Below are positions 32,080-44,339 of a DNA stretch of 64,000 nt, piece after piece. The stretch is from Boesenbergia rotunda (lineage: Eukaryota; Streptophyta; Magnoliopsida; Zingiberales; Zingiberaceae), in contig JAGFNQ010005417.1 in NCBI GenBank assembly GCA_024364735.1, positions 62,001-126,000 of the forward strand, read 5' to 3'. The notes beneath the pieces were generated by a model. That model did not search any database. It saw only the letters and a program-made list of their open reading frames with translations, and was not told the DNA's origin. Every line of letters starts with the position of its first letter. Position 1 is the stretch's first letter. The translations under genes were made by a program, and so were the position numbers.

Positions 32080-35000
32080 TGTTAAATACCGAGTTTTAGG
32101 AGGGTTAAATGGCAAAAATTCGAAATATAAGGGCCTAGTCGTAATTTTTCGGACTTGGAGGGTTTAATTGCAAAAGGGCAAAAAATTTATTTATAAACCC
32201 TGAAACTCTTATCCCGAATCAATTCCCCCGTTTCTCCTCCCCGACCCTTTTGTATCTGCCTCGACGCCACCCGCAGCAAGCAAGCCGAAGCGATCGGTTC
32301 CCCGTCGCGAGCGGTTCCCCGTCGCCGCCGTCGCAAGCCCTAGCCTCGCCTTCTCCTTCTTCTTCTTCGGTGCACACAAAGTAGACATTGCCACCCTCGT
32401 GCAAGCTAGCCACGCCCCACGCCTGTCTGTTCTTGCGCCACAGCCTTTCCCCGCGCATTTTTCTTCATCTCCATCTTCTGCGCCGTACTCCTCTTCGGCG
32501 CACACGAAGGAGAAGCCGACTTTCCCCTCTCCGGCGCACACAAACAAGACGTCGCAACTTCTCCTCGCGCGAACCCTAGGCCGACGATCAAGGTAAGGGT
32601 TATCTTGATTGAGTTGGCTGTGATATGATGGAATTGGTTGTGATATATAGGAGATCAGCTTGTGTAGAGGAGTTGGTTTCTGAGATTGCTCAATTTTGTT
32701 TTGGGATTTTTGCTAGCCTTAATTAACTGAATTCATGTTGCCGTGAGCATGTGTGGTGCTTAGGGTTCTTATGAGTTGGGTTTTGTGTGTTGGAATCGAA
32801 TTTTCCTATTCTTGTGGAGTATGTTGTTTCTGTTAACTTTTTATTTCTGTTAACATTCATTTCAAAGGTTTCTGTGTTGCAAGAATATGGGATTGGTGTT
32901 GCTGTAAATTCTGGATTAGGAGATAGTATGTATGCGTGGATGAGTTGAGTCAGCAGGTGTCTAGCTTGCTTCGTTGTTGAATTTGATTTGGATTACTAAG
33001 GGGTAATTATTGCTTTTGAATTGGTGGTAGTTTCTTAGGTTGGTTTGGATTTAACTTATTGACCTAATTTTATAAATTGTGAGTTAGTTAAATAGAGGTT
33101 ATAATTAGGATTTGTCCTAATTTTATTTAGTATTTTGTTTAGCTAATTTATTATTTTTATAATTAGCTAAACTTTATTATTAATACAGGACCTGGATTTG
33201 ATACGCACGGTTGATCGTGGAAGGTCCACTTCGTTTACGTTCTACATAAAAGGCGGGTACTTCTCTTTTGTACTCGAGTAGTTTCTTTTACCTTTAAACC
33301 ATGACTATTTTATGTCTAGTAGGTTGCTTGACCTTATTTTTTGTTGTTTGTTATTTTATCATCGCCGTTGATACTTATTCTTCGTTGATTTTCGAGTATA
33401 CAAAAATTCGTTTCTGTACAGTCCTCTATTGGTTTTCTGTTCTGTAAAGTGCCGCTTATACGCGAGTACTTAGAAGTCCATTAAACACAGATAGATTTAT
33501 TTGGCATTAGAAATACCCTACCTAGTAGTGTAGGTGCATAATCGTTGGTTTTCGATTTTCGGTTGGATGTATTGATGCATCGTTTTCTTGTTGGATTTTG
33601 GTTGCATCGTTGATTTCTCCGGTTGTTCGTGCATCTTGTAGCATGCACCATATATGTACGTTGCATACTAACGACTGTTGGGCTTCCATATGGTCAAGCC
33701 GTCGTTAGTCATTTTGTTGCTCGATTCACTTAACCACTTGTTGTCGTGGTAGTTGTTAGAGTGCGAGCATCTGTCCTGTTATGTCACACATATTGCAGTT
33801 GTAGGGAAACAGTGACACCCTTACCGTTGTTTTCGAGGGATACTAGAGCTGTTGGTGGCTCCCCCTATATATCGGGGTTTTTGGAGTAGTTGGCTCCCTA
33901 GCATCATGTCCACTCAACCACACCTTCTGTGGTATTCGTTGTTGGAGTGCGTACAGTTGTCATAGCCCTACCCCACTCGGTTACACAGATGGATGTGTTG
34001 GCAGCTTGACTGGCGTCAGGGGTGACACATGTCATTGCATTATGTGCATACGTATTTCGTTTATGCATGTTTCCTGTGATTGTTGCATTTATATGAGTTG
34101 TGGTTGTTGCACTTGATTGACATGCATGTATACCTTGGTTTTACTATTGTTGTGATGTTTTATACATGCTTAGTTGTTATTCGGATTTTATACCATGCCG
34201 TTTTACTATATGTTATGCATGTTTAGGTGATTCTATATGTAGGATCGATGCACGTGAGAGGGGGGGGTGAATCACGTGACTTTTTTTTAAAAAATTAAAA
34301 TCAGAGCGCTTTAAAAAGCGTGCACAGCGGAAATGAAAGAAACGAAAAACGAACACACTAACACAAACGAGTTTTACTTCGTTCGGAGCCTTCGTCGACT
34401 CCTACTCGAAGGCCCAGGTCCCTCGGACCTTTCCGTTGGGCAATCCACTAGTATTCTCTACCGGTAAGCACCGATAGAGTAAGCGAGTACAGAGGAATTG
34501 AAAGTGTGACAACCCCACACTTTCAATCAATTAAATGTAATAAGATATATAAAAAAATCTTTTTACCGACGTCCGGAGTAGGTCGACTCTTTCGGGGCAG
34601 CAGGACGTCGTAGGCTCGAAGTGAAGCGTTTCCGGAGCAAGGCGCGAGCGTAGAAGAACTTGAAAGCTTTGGAAGAAGTGTTGTTCTTCAAGCCTTGGTC
34701 GAGGGCTCTATTTATAGCCCTGGGGGCGCCCGGGATGCTCGGGGCGCCCTACCACGTGGCGTACGATCCATCACCCAGCTCGGTCGCATCTGATCGCTTC
34801 CATTTCGGGATGGGGTTTGACCGGGGCGCCCGAAGCGTGCGGGGCGCCCGCTTGACCGGTCAAACTTTATCTTCCGTTCGGCTTCGCGAGGGCGAGCTTC
34901 GGCAGCTGATTCTGCGTGGCACAGTGGGCGCCCGCGACACGCGGGGCGCCCGACATGCGGGGCGCCCGATATGCGCGGGGCGCCCCGAATAGCGCTGCTG

Positions 35001-36196
35001 TCGGGGCTTTTCTTGGTCTGCTGACTTGTTTGACTCTGGGGGGCGCCCGAAACATCCGGGGCGCCCAGCTCAGCTACTGCCTCACTCCTTTGAGGCTCTC
35101 TGAGCTGCAGATACACAGTCCTTCGGTCCTGCATCCAGGGTTAGTCCAAAACAAGGCTAGCACAATTTTATATGGACTAAAATAAGATACAATTCTAAGT
35201 TAATTAGATCCTGTCTCCCAGACCAGGATCTAACCAGGACTCAACTTAGATCACCTAAATGGGTCTAAGTTGGACCGCGCCTAAAGTCCAAGATTGGACT
35301 CGTCCTCACTGGGTCGCTCCTCCAGTGACTTACCTTACTTACCCATTGTGCAGTTTTACTTGACCTCTTGACCCACCAGGACTTCCTGCCAAGGCTCAAC
35401 CACCCTGGTCTTCCTGCCAAGTCTCAACCAACTTGGTCTTCAGCCAGTTGTCAGGTCCCGCGGACCCAACTGGACTTCCCGCCAGGACTCAACCATCCTG
35501 GACTTCAGCCTGGTGTCTGGTCCTAAGTCTTTCAACCCTGCACACTTAGTAAATAGGTTAAACACCAACAACCCTAACTTTAACCACTTTGTCATACATT
35601 CAAAACCCGAGTTTGACCGTTAGTGCAAACTACACCAACACTATATTTCTTATAGACTGTACCTGTTGGATTCTCTACTTGTTATATCTTTTTATTATGT
35701 CATGCTTATTGTCTACTCATATACCCGCAGAGTCCGCCCGAACTCACCATCGCTACCTTCCATTTTTGTTTCAGGTAACAGGTAGATATTTTGCTTGGAG
35801 CCAGGAGATGATCCAGTTGCCAGCCCTTAGTCCCTCAGTTCCACAGGGTTATTTTGGTTTGGAGTTGTTTCAGAGTTGGTTCTCCGTAGTTTCTTTGTTT
35901 TCGCATTTTATATTATTTATGGTATGGTCTTGACAAATTTGTAGTCATGTCTTATTGGTCGGGTTTATTCGTTGTGGAGTTTCTTTTTTAAGTTGTGGTT
36001 TCTTTTATGCTTAAGGTGGCTGAGCCACCCGTTATCTTATAATTGCGTGGTTGTGCTTATTTTCTATATTTTGTGTTACTAGCCGCTTGTGGCTAAGTTA
36101 TATGATGAGATATTATATATTTGCCTCATCTTGTCCGCCGTACAGGGGAGATGCTGTCCGATTTTCGTGTAAGCATGTGCCTCTGGGGGCGTGACA
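32080..36196 (+). mobile_element. Tekay-like solo LTR, itself interrupted
   Basis: Starts TGTTAAATACCGAG and ends GGGGGCGTGACA, with ATCGT (32075-32079) and ATCGC (36197-36201) as a duplication with one change. Removing the nested LTR leaves 2.7 kb. Its inverse matches 1236-4340 at the ends and inside. Short GC-rich ORFs at 32209-32591 are LTR leader sequence, not genes. Confidence 0.8.
34238..35640 (-). mobile_element. SIRE-like solo LTR nested in the Tekay-like LTR
   Basis: 1403 bp with an exact duplication CTATA (34233-34237, 35641-35645). On the minus strand it starts TGTTGGTGTAGTTTGC and ends GCATCGATCCTACA, with ACCCCCCCCTCTCACG before the end. It contains GGGGCGCCC-rich text (34720-35070) also seen in the LTR at 11173-12524. 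Confidence 0.88.
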
Positions 36197-36439
36197 ATCG
36201 CATTTCCATTGGCTCTACTATCTTTTCCTGCGGATACTGACTTGACCGTCGGAGTGCCTTGCCGAAGAAATTTCCCGGCGGGTTTGCTAACGGTCGCTGT
36301 CTTACAGGCCGGAGCGGAGTCGGGACTAGGTCGACACCACCTCAGGCGCTCGTGCCGCTCGGAAAACCATCCAGCCCTTGGGACTTCGACCTCGCTTCGC
36401 AACAGGATCATATATTTATCCTGAAAACCTCCGAACAAG

Positions 36440-36452
36440 TGGTATCAGAGCC
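36440..36452 (+). other. Primer binding site, tRNA-iMet
   Basis: TGGTATCAGAGCC two bases after the LTR end CCGAACA. Confidence 0.85.
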
Positions 36453-36579
36453 GTTTGTGTTTCCTACATACATCTTAAATCTAAATTTTTGTATAATGTA
36501 AGTTGTTGTAAGTCTTCTCGAAAAGGATTGAAGACGTGCCTAGTAGCACCAACAGTGCTAGTAGCATATTTCATGTATG

Positions 36580-36890
36580 ATTAGGAAATTTTAATTTTGG
36601 AAATTATATCCAAATCCTTTAGGAAATTGTAATTTTTGAAATTATTTTATAATTTTGTTAGAAAATTTTAATTTTGAAAATTATTTCCAAATCAGTTAGG
36701 AAATATGAATTTGGAAATTGTTTCCTAACCGATTAGTAACTTTCAAATTTAAAAATTCTTTACTAAATCCTAATTGAAATTTCCAAAATTTTTAAAGTTG
36801 TTTCTTAATCCAATTAGGTATGTTTGAATTTGGAAAAATTTCCAAATTATTTTCTAATCTAATTATGGAATTTTCGATTTTTAGAAATCA
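36580..36890 (+). repeat. Degenerate AT-rich tandem repeat
   Basis: Repeated text of the form TTAGGAAATTTTAATTTTGG followed by AAATTATTTCCAAATC, about 60-65 bp per unit, at least four imperfect copies in direct and partly inverse order. Non-coding. Confidence 0.65.
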
Positions 36891-37558
36891 GATTGAATTA
36901 TGAGTTAGATATTTAGTAGTTGTTATAATTATTTTAAAATAATTTTCACTATATTAAAATAATTATAATAAAATTTAAATAATTCTAGTCAAATTAATAT
37001 AAAATACTTTGTGAAATAATAATTTTTTTATATTATAACAGTTACAACAGCAACTCTCAAATTAAGATATTTTTGGTATAAAATATATAATTTTAATTTT
37101 TGGAAATGAATATTTTTTTTTGACAAATATAAGAAGCTTTTTATTTTTTTCTCGTTTTGATATCTATGTATTTCCGTAAGTAAGAATATAAAAAAGAGGC
37201 GTCTTTTTTATTTTTATCAAAAAGACATTCTAAAATTCGCAGTTGACTGGACGCTGCATTACCACACTCACAAACGCGTGCGCGCGCGCTCTCTCTCTCT
37301 CTCCGACTCTGCCCCGATTGCATCACTCGAGGGAGGGAGGGAGGGAGGGCAATTGGAATTGGAATTGGGAACGCGCGGGATCCGAATTCTCAAATCCGCT
37401 GCCGCCCTTTTTATCTTCTTTCACCCGATTGGCCGATCCCTCTCTACTCCATCGTCTTCTCCCCTCAAAACCCTACCCACTCCCATTTCGCCTCTCCTCA
37501 ATCCCTATTTTCCATCATCTCTGCAGATTCCACTGATCTCCCACCGCCGCTAGACAGG
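36891..37558 (+). promoter_or_regulatory. NSE4 upstream region and 5' UTR
   Basis: Very AT-rich to about 37140, then an abrupt change to pyrimidine-rich, GC-rich sequence. There is a CT/GA microsatellite (37289-37301), GAGGGAGGGAGGGAGGGAGG at 37329-37348 and a CTCCATC..CCCTC leader. This layout is common for plant 5' UTRs. No clear TATA box. Short + strand ORFs here are leader sequence. Confidence 0.5.
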
Positions 37559-40500
37559 ATGGTCAGACCCGCAAGTGCACGATATGTAGCAACCGATAGA
37601 GGCGATTCGGCGGAGCGCTGCGGTAGAAAAAACGGTCAGGAGAGCGATGTCGGAGTCGCACAGTCAACTGGCCAAGGAGCAGCTGAGCGTTGGGTTCTTC
37701 GATCCCGTTATCTGGCGGTCAAGAACCTGATCAGCGGTTGGTATCAAATTCTTTGATTTCGGAGGACCATGTAGTTCTCTTGACTGATTAGGGTTTTCTT
37801 CAATTTTGGGCGTATGGTTCAGATAAGAGAGAGGATATTACGGGAGTTGATTCCGACAATTTCAACTCGATCATTACGGAGGTTGAAAGCTTGCACGAGC
37901 TCGGTATGAATAGTTGAATAATCATAAATCTAGCGCTATCTCATGTCTCGTGTACCATGCCATAGCAAAGCTCTGCGAATTCGCTTCTCATGTTCCAACT
38001 CCCTATCAGATGCAAAGCTGCTTCGCTCACATGGGCATGGATCCAGTGAGCGTTGTAGTTGCTTATGCACGGTTACTTTTCATTGCCTAGGTGTTCTTAG
38101 ATGTTATATGTGCTGCTGTCTAAAAGAAAGATGATAGACTTGAATGTACCAATATAGTTCATTTTGGTCTAGTTAATTTCCGAGTCGACCTCCATGATGC
38201 AATCAAGATGGCATTGATATCATGGATTCTTTTTGTGATAACTGTCATTTCTATTTTCAGCACCAAAGAATGGTCTTCTACTATTTAACTAATCATTTTT
38301 TTAGTAGTATTGTTTCCTTTATTTTTATATTCTTATATGAGCGTATACAGACATTGTTTCCTTTTCTTTAACAAAACTAAGAGAAATGGAAAGAAAAGAA
38401 ATAAGATGATCAATATCTAGTTTATTTCTGTTTAAGACAAATGAAAATGATGGAAATAAAATTTACACCTCATCAACGTAAACAAGTGAGATGCTTCAAT
38501 TCTGTTTAAACGAATAAGATAAAAGACATATTTTGGAAATAATGCATAATTCATCTTTTTTCACTTAAACTTTTTCACACCCTTTTTTACTTCCTCATTT
38601 CCAAGTACAAATGCAACATTACTTTTTTTTTGTTCCTTGATCTATGTAATTTAGATGTGTGCATATATGGCACCAAGTTTCAATTATTATTTGTGATTAT
38701 TATTTCCTGGATTGTTGATTTCCCTGTATAATCAACAACTTTTAGGGTTTTGGTTTGATCATACTTGAAAAAAAAACAAACTGATTGTTTCATTCCTCCA
38801 GAGTTTAACTGTGGTATTGCAAAGTAGTATGTAATTGTGAATTCTTCCACTACCACTTTTCTTCTTTTTGCTGGTGTAGATTTATTAGCCCGTCATCTCC
38901 ATCCACAAATAGAATCTTTATATTTTAATTATTTCATCCCCCTCTTCTCTCTGTTTACTTGCCTATAATAATTAATTTTTCAGAAAAAAAATAGAGAGAA
39001 TCAATTAACTTTCCTCTCATGCATATAATACAGTTCAGAAGCCTAGGGAGCAGGTGGCAGACGCGGAGGCCCTTTTAGACATTACCAGCACCTTGGTAAC
39101 ATCTGTTAAGTCTCAAGCAAATGAAGGAGTAACCCCTTCAGATTTTGTAAATGCTCTTCTAAAGAAATATGGAGAAGTAACTGGAGGAGGAAACATTATC
39201 CAATGGTCAGATCTCGGCCATAATGTAGCCCATATTTGCAGGAATGCCTTTGGATGCTCCACAATGTATGGTTCTTGTAAATTATTTAGTTGTTTGAATT
39301 GACTATATATATATTTTATATTTATCATTCTTAAAATATTGTACCAGATTCATGTTATTAATAAGCTGAAATGTTCTGTTGTCATTCTTGTGTGTTATAA
39401 TGTTGCCAGGATTGGTCCTATGGGCAATGAATTGAAGCAGCGTAAGGTTGTTGTTCAGAGAAAAAGGACAAAACCAACAGAAAACACTCAGCCAGAAGAG
39501 GTTAGGATTATTTATTCTTGTTAACTTATTTTAGCTAGGATATTTCTCCATTTTTTTTAAACTGCTTAAACATTAAAAGTTCTTCGACGCTTTAGTATAA
39601 TATTATTCAGCAACGTTTCAGGTACAAAAGTGCTGTTGAAATATATTGTAATAAACTAATGAAATTTTATCGGAGTGTCTCTCTTAACGTTGCTTCTACC
39701 CTTCAATATTTCCAATCATTTATTGCCCAATTTTTAACGCTTGCATCATTGCCATTGTTTCAGATCATCTTCTTTCTAATTAGTTGTACTTGTTTAAACT
39801 GTGGTATGTAAAACTGCTTTATAAGCTAGGGACCTCTCCTGTTTTATTATTTCTGTACTGTAAGCGTTCCAGAGGAAACCCTCTTACGATATCTGAAGTC
39901 TCTACTACTTAGTATTAAGCTTTTAGAATGAATATGCTTGGAAATATTATTGCATATCTATAGACAAATTTTGACCTTTAACATTGCTATTCCGTGATAC
40001 ACAGCATGTTGAGTGAAGGACGATGCTACTAGTAGCTGTTAACTTTAACATTCTATGTTCTCTGTTTTGTTGATATGTAGCTTGCTGATTCTGGGACTGA
40101 GGTTAAAACTGATACTGACAAGAATATGGCAACCATGTTTGACATCTTAAGAAGAAAGAAAAGTATAAGGCTGGAGAACCTGGTGCTAAATAGAGAATCA
40201 TTTGCACAGACTGTTGAAAATATTTTTGCCTTGTCATTTCTGGTAAAAGAGGGAAGAGCAGAGATGACTGTGAATAGCAATGGGCATCATATTATTTGTA
40301 GGTTCTCTTTGGCGGTCTAGGATTTTTATTGGTCTTTGTTATCCTTTGTGGTGCTTCTGATGGACTTTAATTTCTTTTATCAGCTCCAAGAAATGCTCCT
40401 GCAGCCTCTGCTGTTGCATCTGGCGAAGTCTCATACAGTCATTTTGTTTTCAGATTTGATTTCAAGGACTGGAAGGTAAGCAGTTCTTATGACATTTGCG

Positions 40501-41199
40501 ACTTTCTTTGTCCTTTGCTATATGAATATTTTTATAGATTACCTGGCTAAACAAATCTTTTTATGTTAAAGCAGCAATTATGACGCATTTCTTTCATTAA
40601 TATTCAGATAGTTCATCATGTTCCTGATAGTAATTAGCGAACAAAAAGGGGCCATAGGAAAGGATACCTTTAATTGACATGGTCTAATTCTCGATGTCTT
40701 TATGTTATCAAATATTTCTAGAATTAAAACTTATCATGATTTTGGTAACAATATGCCATCATGTATCAGCTTAAAAGAGAAAAAAAATTCTCCTCCAGAG
40801 AACTTTTACCAACTCTGAGATGTTTACATCAACAAACAAATTATGAAGTTAACTAGCTTTGCTGTAGTACCAATGCCAAATGATTTGTCGTCTGATTTTG
40901 TGTAGTTTCTTATAAGTTTTCTTGCATAACTTTGGGCTTTAATATTTATGTATTTGCAGCTAATGATTGACAGTGTTGCCATTGGGGAAGAACTGATGCC
41001 ACACAGAAACAGCTGTGGTGATGGTAAACGTGCATGCAAATCGAGCACTGCTGGTGAGGAATCACATGCCCCTGCAACACCCATCAGAAAGCTGACTAGA
41101 AATCGGGGTCTGATCATACAAGAAGCTTCCGTTGTTGATGAATCATTGGAAACTGCAGATGCCTCCAAAACTGGCAAGAGAAAACATCTATTTGTATAG
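37559..41199 (+). CDS. NSE4: NSE4, kleisin subunit of the SMC5/6 complex
   Basis: Exons 37559-37736, 37823-37903, 39034-39265, 39410-39500, 40081-40297, 40384-40475 and 40960-41199, all GT-AG, joining in phase to 376 codons. NSE4 bridges the SMC5 and SMC6 heads and contacts NSE1/NSE3 in DNA repair and sister-chromatid recombination. Seen here: N-terminal RWVLRSRYLAVKNLI, EVESLHELVQKPREQVADAE (the NSE3/MAGE-binding and kleisin N-terminal region), ALLDITSTLVTSVKSQ, GVTPSDFVNALLKKYGE, the charged block QRKVVVQRKRTKPTENTQPEE, and NLVLNRESFAQTVENIFALS-FLVKEGRAEM, the winged-helix C-terminal domain that binds the SMC head. FVFRFDFKDWKLM follows. The tail (after about residue 315) is low-complexity. 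Intron 2 is 1.13 kb; others are small to medium. Confidence 0.95.
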
Positions 41200-41435
41200 A
41201 TATCTGCGGATGGGAGTATTGAGTTGGAAGTGTTTTCAGCTGTACTGCGGATGATTAATTTAGGCTAATGACTGCTTGAATGCAGTGATGCCTAATTTAG
41301 GCATTAGAACTTTTGCAGGTAATTGTTTTGTCAGCCAAGAGATGTATCAGCCAGAATTTTGTTTATGCAGCAGCAGTGGCAGACAATCTAGGCATGGAGT
41401 TTGTGTTTTTGGAGAAATGTTCTATGCCTAGGCTG

Positions 41436-41579
41436 ACAACCCTTTTAGCAAAAAGGAGTTTAAAAAATGGTCTAGGAATTGAGTTTGAAAACACAAGATA
41501 TATTGGTACAACCCTTTTAGCAAAAAGGAGTTTAAAAAATGGTCTAGGAATTGAGTTTGAAAACACAAGATATATTGGT
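41436..41579 (+). repeat. Tandem duplication, 72 bp x 2
   Basis: Two copies of a 72-bp unit starting ACAACCCTTTTAGCAAAAAG, apparently identical. 72 is a multiple of three, so the frame through it stays open (GIEFENTRYIGTTLLAKRSL), but there is no other sign of coding. It lies about 240 bp downstream of the NSE4 stop. Confidence 0.9.
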
Positions 41580-41771
41580 TCAAAATAAACAAGACTGCTC
41601 ATTAAAGAACATTATCCAAAGTTCTGGAGCGTGAATTAAAAGTGTCAATACAAATCATTTTTTAAGTCAATAACTTCTGGATCAAATCTAACTAAATTAA
41701 TAAGTCGTCAAAACATAGATTTAGATATTAACTACACGCTCCATTGCACTATCGAGATTGAAAGCGAATAT

Positions 41772-42003
41772 GGTCTCCCCGGGGATCTAGAGTGGTTAGT
41801 GTATGGGGGTGTTGTCTAAGAGGTCCTGGATTCGAGTCGCGTGAGGCGGACTGGATTAAAACTTTGGGTGTTTAGTGTATCAATTCTCGATTCAATTGTG
41901 TACTAATTACTTCGGGGATCGTGATTTACCTCCCTCGTGATGGTCTTGGGACGGGTGCGGCGGGGGCACTGGGGGCGAACGATTTCGCCTTTTGTCTTTG
42001 TCT
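41772..42003 (+). mobile_element. tRNA-derived SINE downstream of NSE4
   Basis: 232 bp with an exact 18-bp target duplication GAGATTGAAAGCGAATAT (41754-41771, 42004-42021). The head has TAGAGTGGTTAGTGTATGG (A box) and GGATTCGAGTC (B box, 41828-41838). The 3' part is GC rich (GGGACGGGTGCGGCGGGGGC) and ends TTTGTCTTTGTCT. It is a different family from 27736-27978 and 50746-50904. Confidence 0.9.
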
Positions 42004-42029
42004 GAGATTGAAAGCGAATATATCTATAA

Positions 42030-42875
42030 CTACAAGTTTCATCAAAGTAATCTCGTACTAGAACTATGTTTAATCAATAGATGTTTTTTCATAGCTCTAC
42101 TCTCACACTTTAATTTTTTTTTCTTGGTAGGTTTCTTTAATCTGTTCCTCATTCTTTCAATCATTGTCCAATCAGATTTTCACGTGCTCCTTGTGAGATT
42201 AAGCTGCAAGGAAGATATTATAACATAGTAAACAAACTATAAAGGAACAATGCTTAGACGCTGTTATGATTTTTAATTTTAAGGTTTATTTTGTTAGGGG
42301 GAGTTTTAAGTTTTATGTTTAGAATTCTTTATTCATTTTTAGGTTTTACGTTTGTAGAAATTTGGGTAGCCATGCAATTGCTAGAGCCCTACAAGATTCC
42401 TAGTAGTTTTAGACAAATTTAAATTTGTAAAAATCCAGAAATTTTGGATCTTTTGTTTGTCACTTTTGTTTTTTTTTTGTTTTTAGTCCATATAATAGTT
42501 TTATTAAAATTATTACATGAACCCGTAGTAATCAAATTTCACAAACAAATACTTCTTCCTGCTCTGGACACAGATTAAATCATACATCAGTTTGAGTTAG
42601 AAAACGTGTTTTATGGACTTAAATTGTCTAAATTTTAAAAATGACCTCTTTGTTGTGTTTTTTGGAACATACTGAGTTGTTAAATGTTATTAGATTTTGT
42701 TTTTATGAAAGGATAAATACCATCATCCAACAAAATGATATACATGTGACACTTTGAACAGTCATACCTACGAAACATCAAATTTGAATAGATTTTAATT
42801 ATTTGTATATGTAAATGTGTACTTTCCTATAAGTACTCTCAGCATCAATTTTTTTTATTTGATTAATTTAAGAGG
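42030..42875. other. Intergenic, no gene seen
   Basis: AT-rich sequence downstream of the SINE. The small ORF at 41992-42228 begins inside the SINE and is not credible. No TE ends were recognised. Confidence 0.5.
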
Positions 42876-43190
42876 TAATTGATCCAGCTCCGTAGAAAAT
42901 TTTCATCATCATATAGGTAAATCGAAAAGTATAGATAGATTTTGACGGGCAACCTAATATCATAAAATTTTCAAACTTCCCATATATAATGTGTCATGGG
43001 GCAAGATTTGAATCCTCATTTTTTTTAAATTGACGCCATCAAGCTTATGTAATTAATCTTAGGAGTGACTGATCCGATTCCACAAAAATATTTCATTAAC
43101 TACCAGAGTTAAATTGGAAGTGTTTATAGTGGACGATTGATCAATCTGGCATTGTTCAATGAACTGTATATTAAAAGAAATTTATCCGTT
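42876..43190 (-). mobile_element. Two diverged SINE fragments
   Basis: 42876-43020 has TAATTGATCCAGCTCCGTAGAAAATTTTC, GGTAAATCGAAAAG, GGGCAACCTAATATC and GGGGCAAGATTTGAA. 43065-43170 has GTGACTGATCCGATTCCACAAAAAT and GTTAAATTGGAAGTG. Both follow the order of the SINE at 27736-27978 but are old and incomplete. Confidence 0.5.
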
Positions 43191-43364
43191 AATTTGTTAA
43201 AGCTAGAAGTCAATTGTTAGATGCTTGAGAAACTGAGAAGGTATTTTGCAGTTGTACTATTGCCCTTAGGACAAATTTGAATGTTCTTGTTGGAGCAAAA
43301 GGTGAAAGGTGATATCGCTCACCCCAAGCGATCCAGTATCGTGGATCCCACAATAAGATATATA

Positions 43365-44331
43365 GGCTGTGTTTGGTAGGGTGTAATCCACCCTGTAATG
43401 TAATCAAGATTACATTACAAGTTGGATTCCTTTGTTTTGAATAACTTTAAGATTATAATGTAATGTAATCTCGATTACAAAAGAGGTTGATGATTTGTAA
43501 GTTGGATTACAAAATAAAACCTCTGTAATCTAGATTACATTACAGCTTGTAAAGTCGTCGGCTGGGCGGCGACGGACGTCGGTCGCCAGCGGTTCACCGG
43601 TCGTAGGCCGGCTGGCGGCGGTTGCCGGTCGCCGGCCGCCGGCCGCCGCGCGGTCGCCGGTCGTCGGCCGCCGCGCGGTCGCCGGTCGTCGGCCGCCGCG
43701 CGGTCGCCGGTCGTCGGCCGCCGCGCGGTCGCCGGTCGTCGGCCGCCGCCGGTTGTCGGTCGTCGCCGGCCGGCGTCGGTCGCCGCTGGTCGCCGCCGGT
43801 CGCCGGTTGTCGGTCGCCGCCGGCCGCCGGCGGTCGCCGGTCGTCGCCGGTCGCCGGTTGTCGGTCGCCGACGGTCGCCGATCACCGGCCGGCGGCGGCG
43901 GCCTGTCGACGGCAGCGATCGGTTGGCGGCGGTCACCGGCCCGCCGGCGGCGGTCGTCAGCCCACCGGCGTCGGTCGTCGGTCGTCAATCTTGATTACAT
44001 TACAGGATGGGCGGCCTGTCGGCGGCGGCGGCGGCCTGTCGGCGGCGGCGGCGGCCTGTCGGCGGCGGCGGCCTGTCGGCGGCGGCGGCCGGCGGTCGCC
44101 GGCCGATCGATGGTCACCGGCCGGCCGGCGGCGGTCGTCGGTCGTCAATCTTGATTACATTACAAGATGGATTACCCCTCACCAAACAAAAGAATCCAAC
44201 TTGTAATTGTTATAAAAGATTACATACAACTCATTACCAAATATAACAATGTAATCAAGATTATATTACATCACATTACAAACTTGATTACATTATAGAT
44301 CCGATTATATTACCCCTTACCAAACGTAGCC
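43365..44331. mobile_element. Harbinger-type MITE with GC-rich core, copy 2
   Basis: 967 bp. Ends GGCTGTGTTTGGTAGGGTGT and CCCCTTACCAAACGTAGCC, ATA on both sides (43362-43364, 44332-44334). Two GC-rich arrays (43556-43990 and 44007-44148), built from GGTCGCCGGTCGTCGGCCGCC and GGCGGCGGCGGCCTGTC, are each followed by GGTCGTCGGTCGTCAATC then TTGATTACATTACA. The same border, inverted, stands in copy 1 near 10215-10232. The core is duplicated here. Long overlapping GC-rich ORFs inside are by-products of composition. Confidence 0.85.
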
Positions 44332-44339
44332 ATATAGAT

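Larger units (their letters stand above)
31600..36439 (+). mobile_element. Ty3-like LTR carrying two nested solo LTRs
   Basis: LTR sequence runs to 32079, breaks for the nested LTR at 32080-36196, then resumes to CTCCGAACA at 36437. A primer site follows. The promoter block has CTATATAAGCCC near 32021. The distal part (GTCGGAGTGCC..GCCGAAGAAATTTCCCGGCGGG) resembles the Tat-like LTR at 4750. The left end is uncertain. Only about 150 bp of leader follow before AT-rich DNA, so the element is truncated. Confidence 0.6.

Noticed and set aside
32209..32596. Protein-coding gene suggested by several ORFs of 60-112 codons
   Set aside because: Frames overlap on both strands, have no recognisable domains and lie in the leader part of a Tekay-like solo LTR.
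37243..37553. ORFs of 91 and 97 codons just upstream of NSE4
   Set aside because: Serine/proline/leucine-rich translation of a pyrimidine-rich 5' UTR; the NSE4 ATG follows directly.
43530..44206. Long overlapping ORFs on both strands, rich in R, G, P and A
   Set aside because: They lie in the GC-rich repeat core of a MITE and stay open only because stop codons are rare in such sequence. The same holds for 10216-10459.
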